Assembly: GCA_024638305.1 (NCBI GenBank)
Contig: JAHEKN010000290.1
Coordinates: 1-40,892, forward strand
DNA: 40,892 nt
DNA from: Gemmatimonadota bacterium
Lineage (GTDB): Bacteria > Gemmatimonadota > Gemmatimonadetes > Longimicrobiales > Gaopeijiaceae
Reading direction: 5' to 3'
Shown: piece after piece, positions 40,779 to 40,892 of the stretch
How positions within the stretch are numbered: the first letter of the stretch is position 1
Layout of the letters: each line of letters begins with the position of its first letter
Made by a program: the position numbers and the translations under genes
The notes under the pieces: model-generated
Told to the model about the DNA's origin: nothing
The model's input: the letters and a program-made list of their open reading frames with translations, nothing else
Databases searched by the model: none

Positions 40779-40892
40779 TCAGCGACGAGTCTGGTCCAGG
40801 AGGTACTGCGTAACCGCTGGCTCGAGGGAGGTGAGACCGTTCTCGAGTCCGAGCCGCAATGCCTCGGCGGCGCTGGCTCCTTCAAAGTGGAA
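40779..40892 (-). CDS. 3' end of an unidentified gene, truncated by the window edge
   Basis: 37 codons to a TGA at 40779-40781. The tail reads FHFEGASAAEALRLGLENG, then LTSLEPAVTQYLLDQTRR, an amphipathic helical C-terminus with strong C/G third-position bias, as expected for a real gene. No family can be named. An antisense or overlapping open frame at 40502-40885 in another frame has no such features. Confidence 0.55.
   Translation of the reverse strand, partial: FHFEGASAAEALRLGLENGLTSLEPAVTQYLLDQTRR

Noticed and set aside
1..40892. tRNA, rRNA, CRISPR, prophage or insertion sequences
   Set aside because: I looked for T-loop-like GTTCGAATC stretches, regularly spaced repeats, transposase or integrase motifs and terminal inverted repeats, and found none.

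Overview
The window is high in G+C, its genes are tightly packed, and many starts are GTG or TTG. It encodes many secreted or lipid-anchored proteins: beta-propeller lipoproteins, DUF3500, DUF4159, an exported acetamidase-type lipoprotein and TolB-like PD40 repeats. It also has a PadR regulator paired with a HAAS-prefixed membrane protein and a caspase-like peptidase. This mix is typical of free-living didermal bacteria such as Gemmatimonadota or Acidobacteriota. I favour Gemmatimonadota, but this is inferred from gene content only; no rRNA or tRNA marker is present. I found no phage, insertion sequence, CRISPR array or RNA gene, so most of the window looks like ordinary chromosome.

Layout. 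1-3144: a minus-strand cluster of DEAD-box helicase, a hypothetical protein and threonine ammonia-lyase. 3256-4663: a plus-strand pair of LMW phosphatase and fructosamine-3-kinase-like enzyme, probably for protein deglycation. 4660-8112, minus: class I aminotransferase, a class A beta-lactamase-like protein with an unusual omega region, and an operon of three small envelope genes including a Tat-type leader protein. 8305-9519, plus: a membrane-anchored SGNH protein. 9590-15662, minus: metacaspase with an EF-hand, beta-propeller lipoprotein, DUF3500 protein, and an M20 peptidase coupled to an HXXEE membrane protein. 16000-18951, plus: Na+-coupled NSS transporter, a 36-residue MetS-like subunit and an acetamidase/formamidase lipoprotein. 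18923-26201, minus: BtuF-like binding protein with a MaoC hydratase; a coupled trio of DHFR-like reductase, DUF4159 and propeller lipoprotein; SGNH protein with DoxX-like membrane protein; an NAD(P)-binding protein; and DUF2784. 26317-26850, plus: a four-helix membrane protein. 26852-32379, minus: PD40 lipoprotein, a TM-anchored hypothetical, metallophosphoesterase, beta-carbonic anhydrase, cysteine synthase family enzyme, lipoprotein and GNAT. 32644-33516, plus: VanZ-like protein. 33634-36353, minus: LA_2272-type surface-repeat protein, lipoprotein and a divergent triosephosphate isomerase. 36644-39286, plus: membrane protein, then PadR and its HAAS membrane partner behind a clear operator/promoter. 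39381-40892, minus: SRPBCC, VOC and the 3' end of an unidentified gene.

Genes in short coupled groups (ATGA, GTGA or TGATG overlaps) probably act together: NSS with MetS-like, M20 with HXXEE, DHFR-like with DUF4159 and propeller, and PadR with its membrane partner. No single large new system stands out. The least explained items are the three-gene small envelope operon (7066-8112), the beta-lactamase-like protein lacking an obvious Glu166, the triosephosphate isomerase with a rewritten catalytic loop, and the surface-repeat protein behind a cluster of CTACGT sites.
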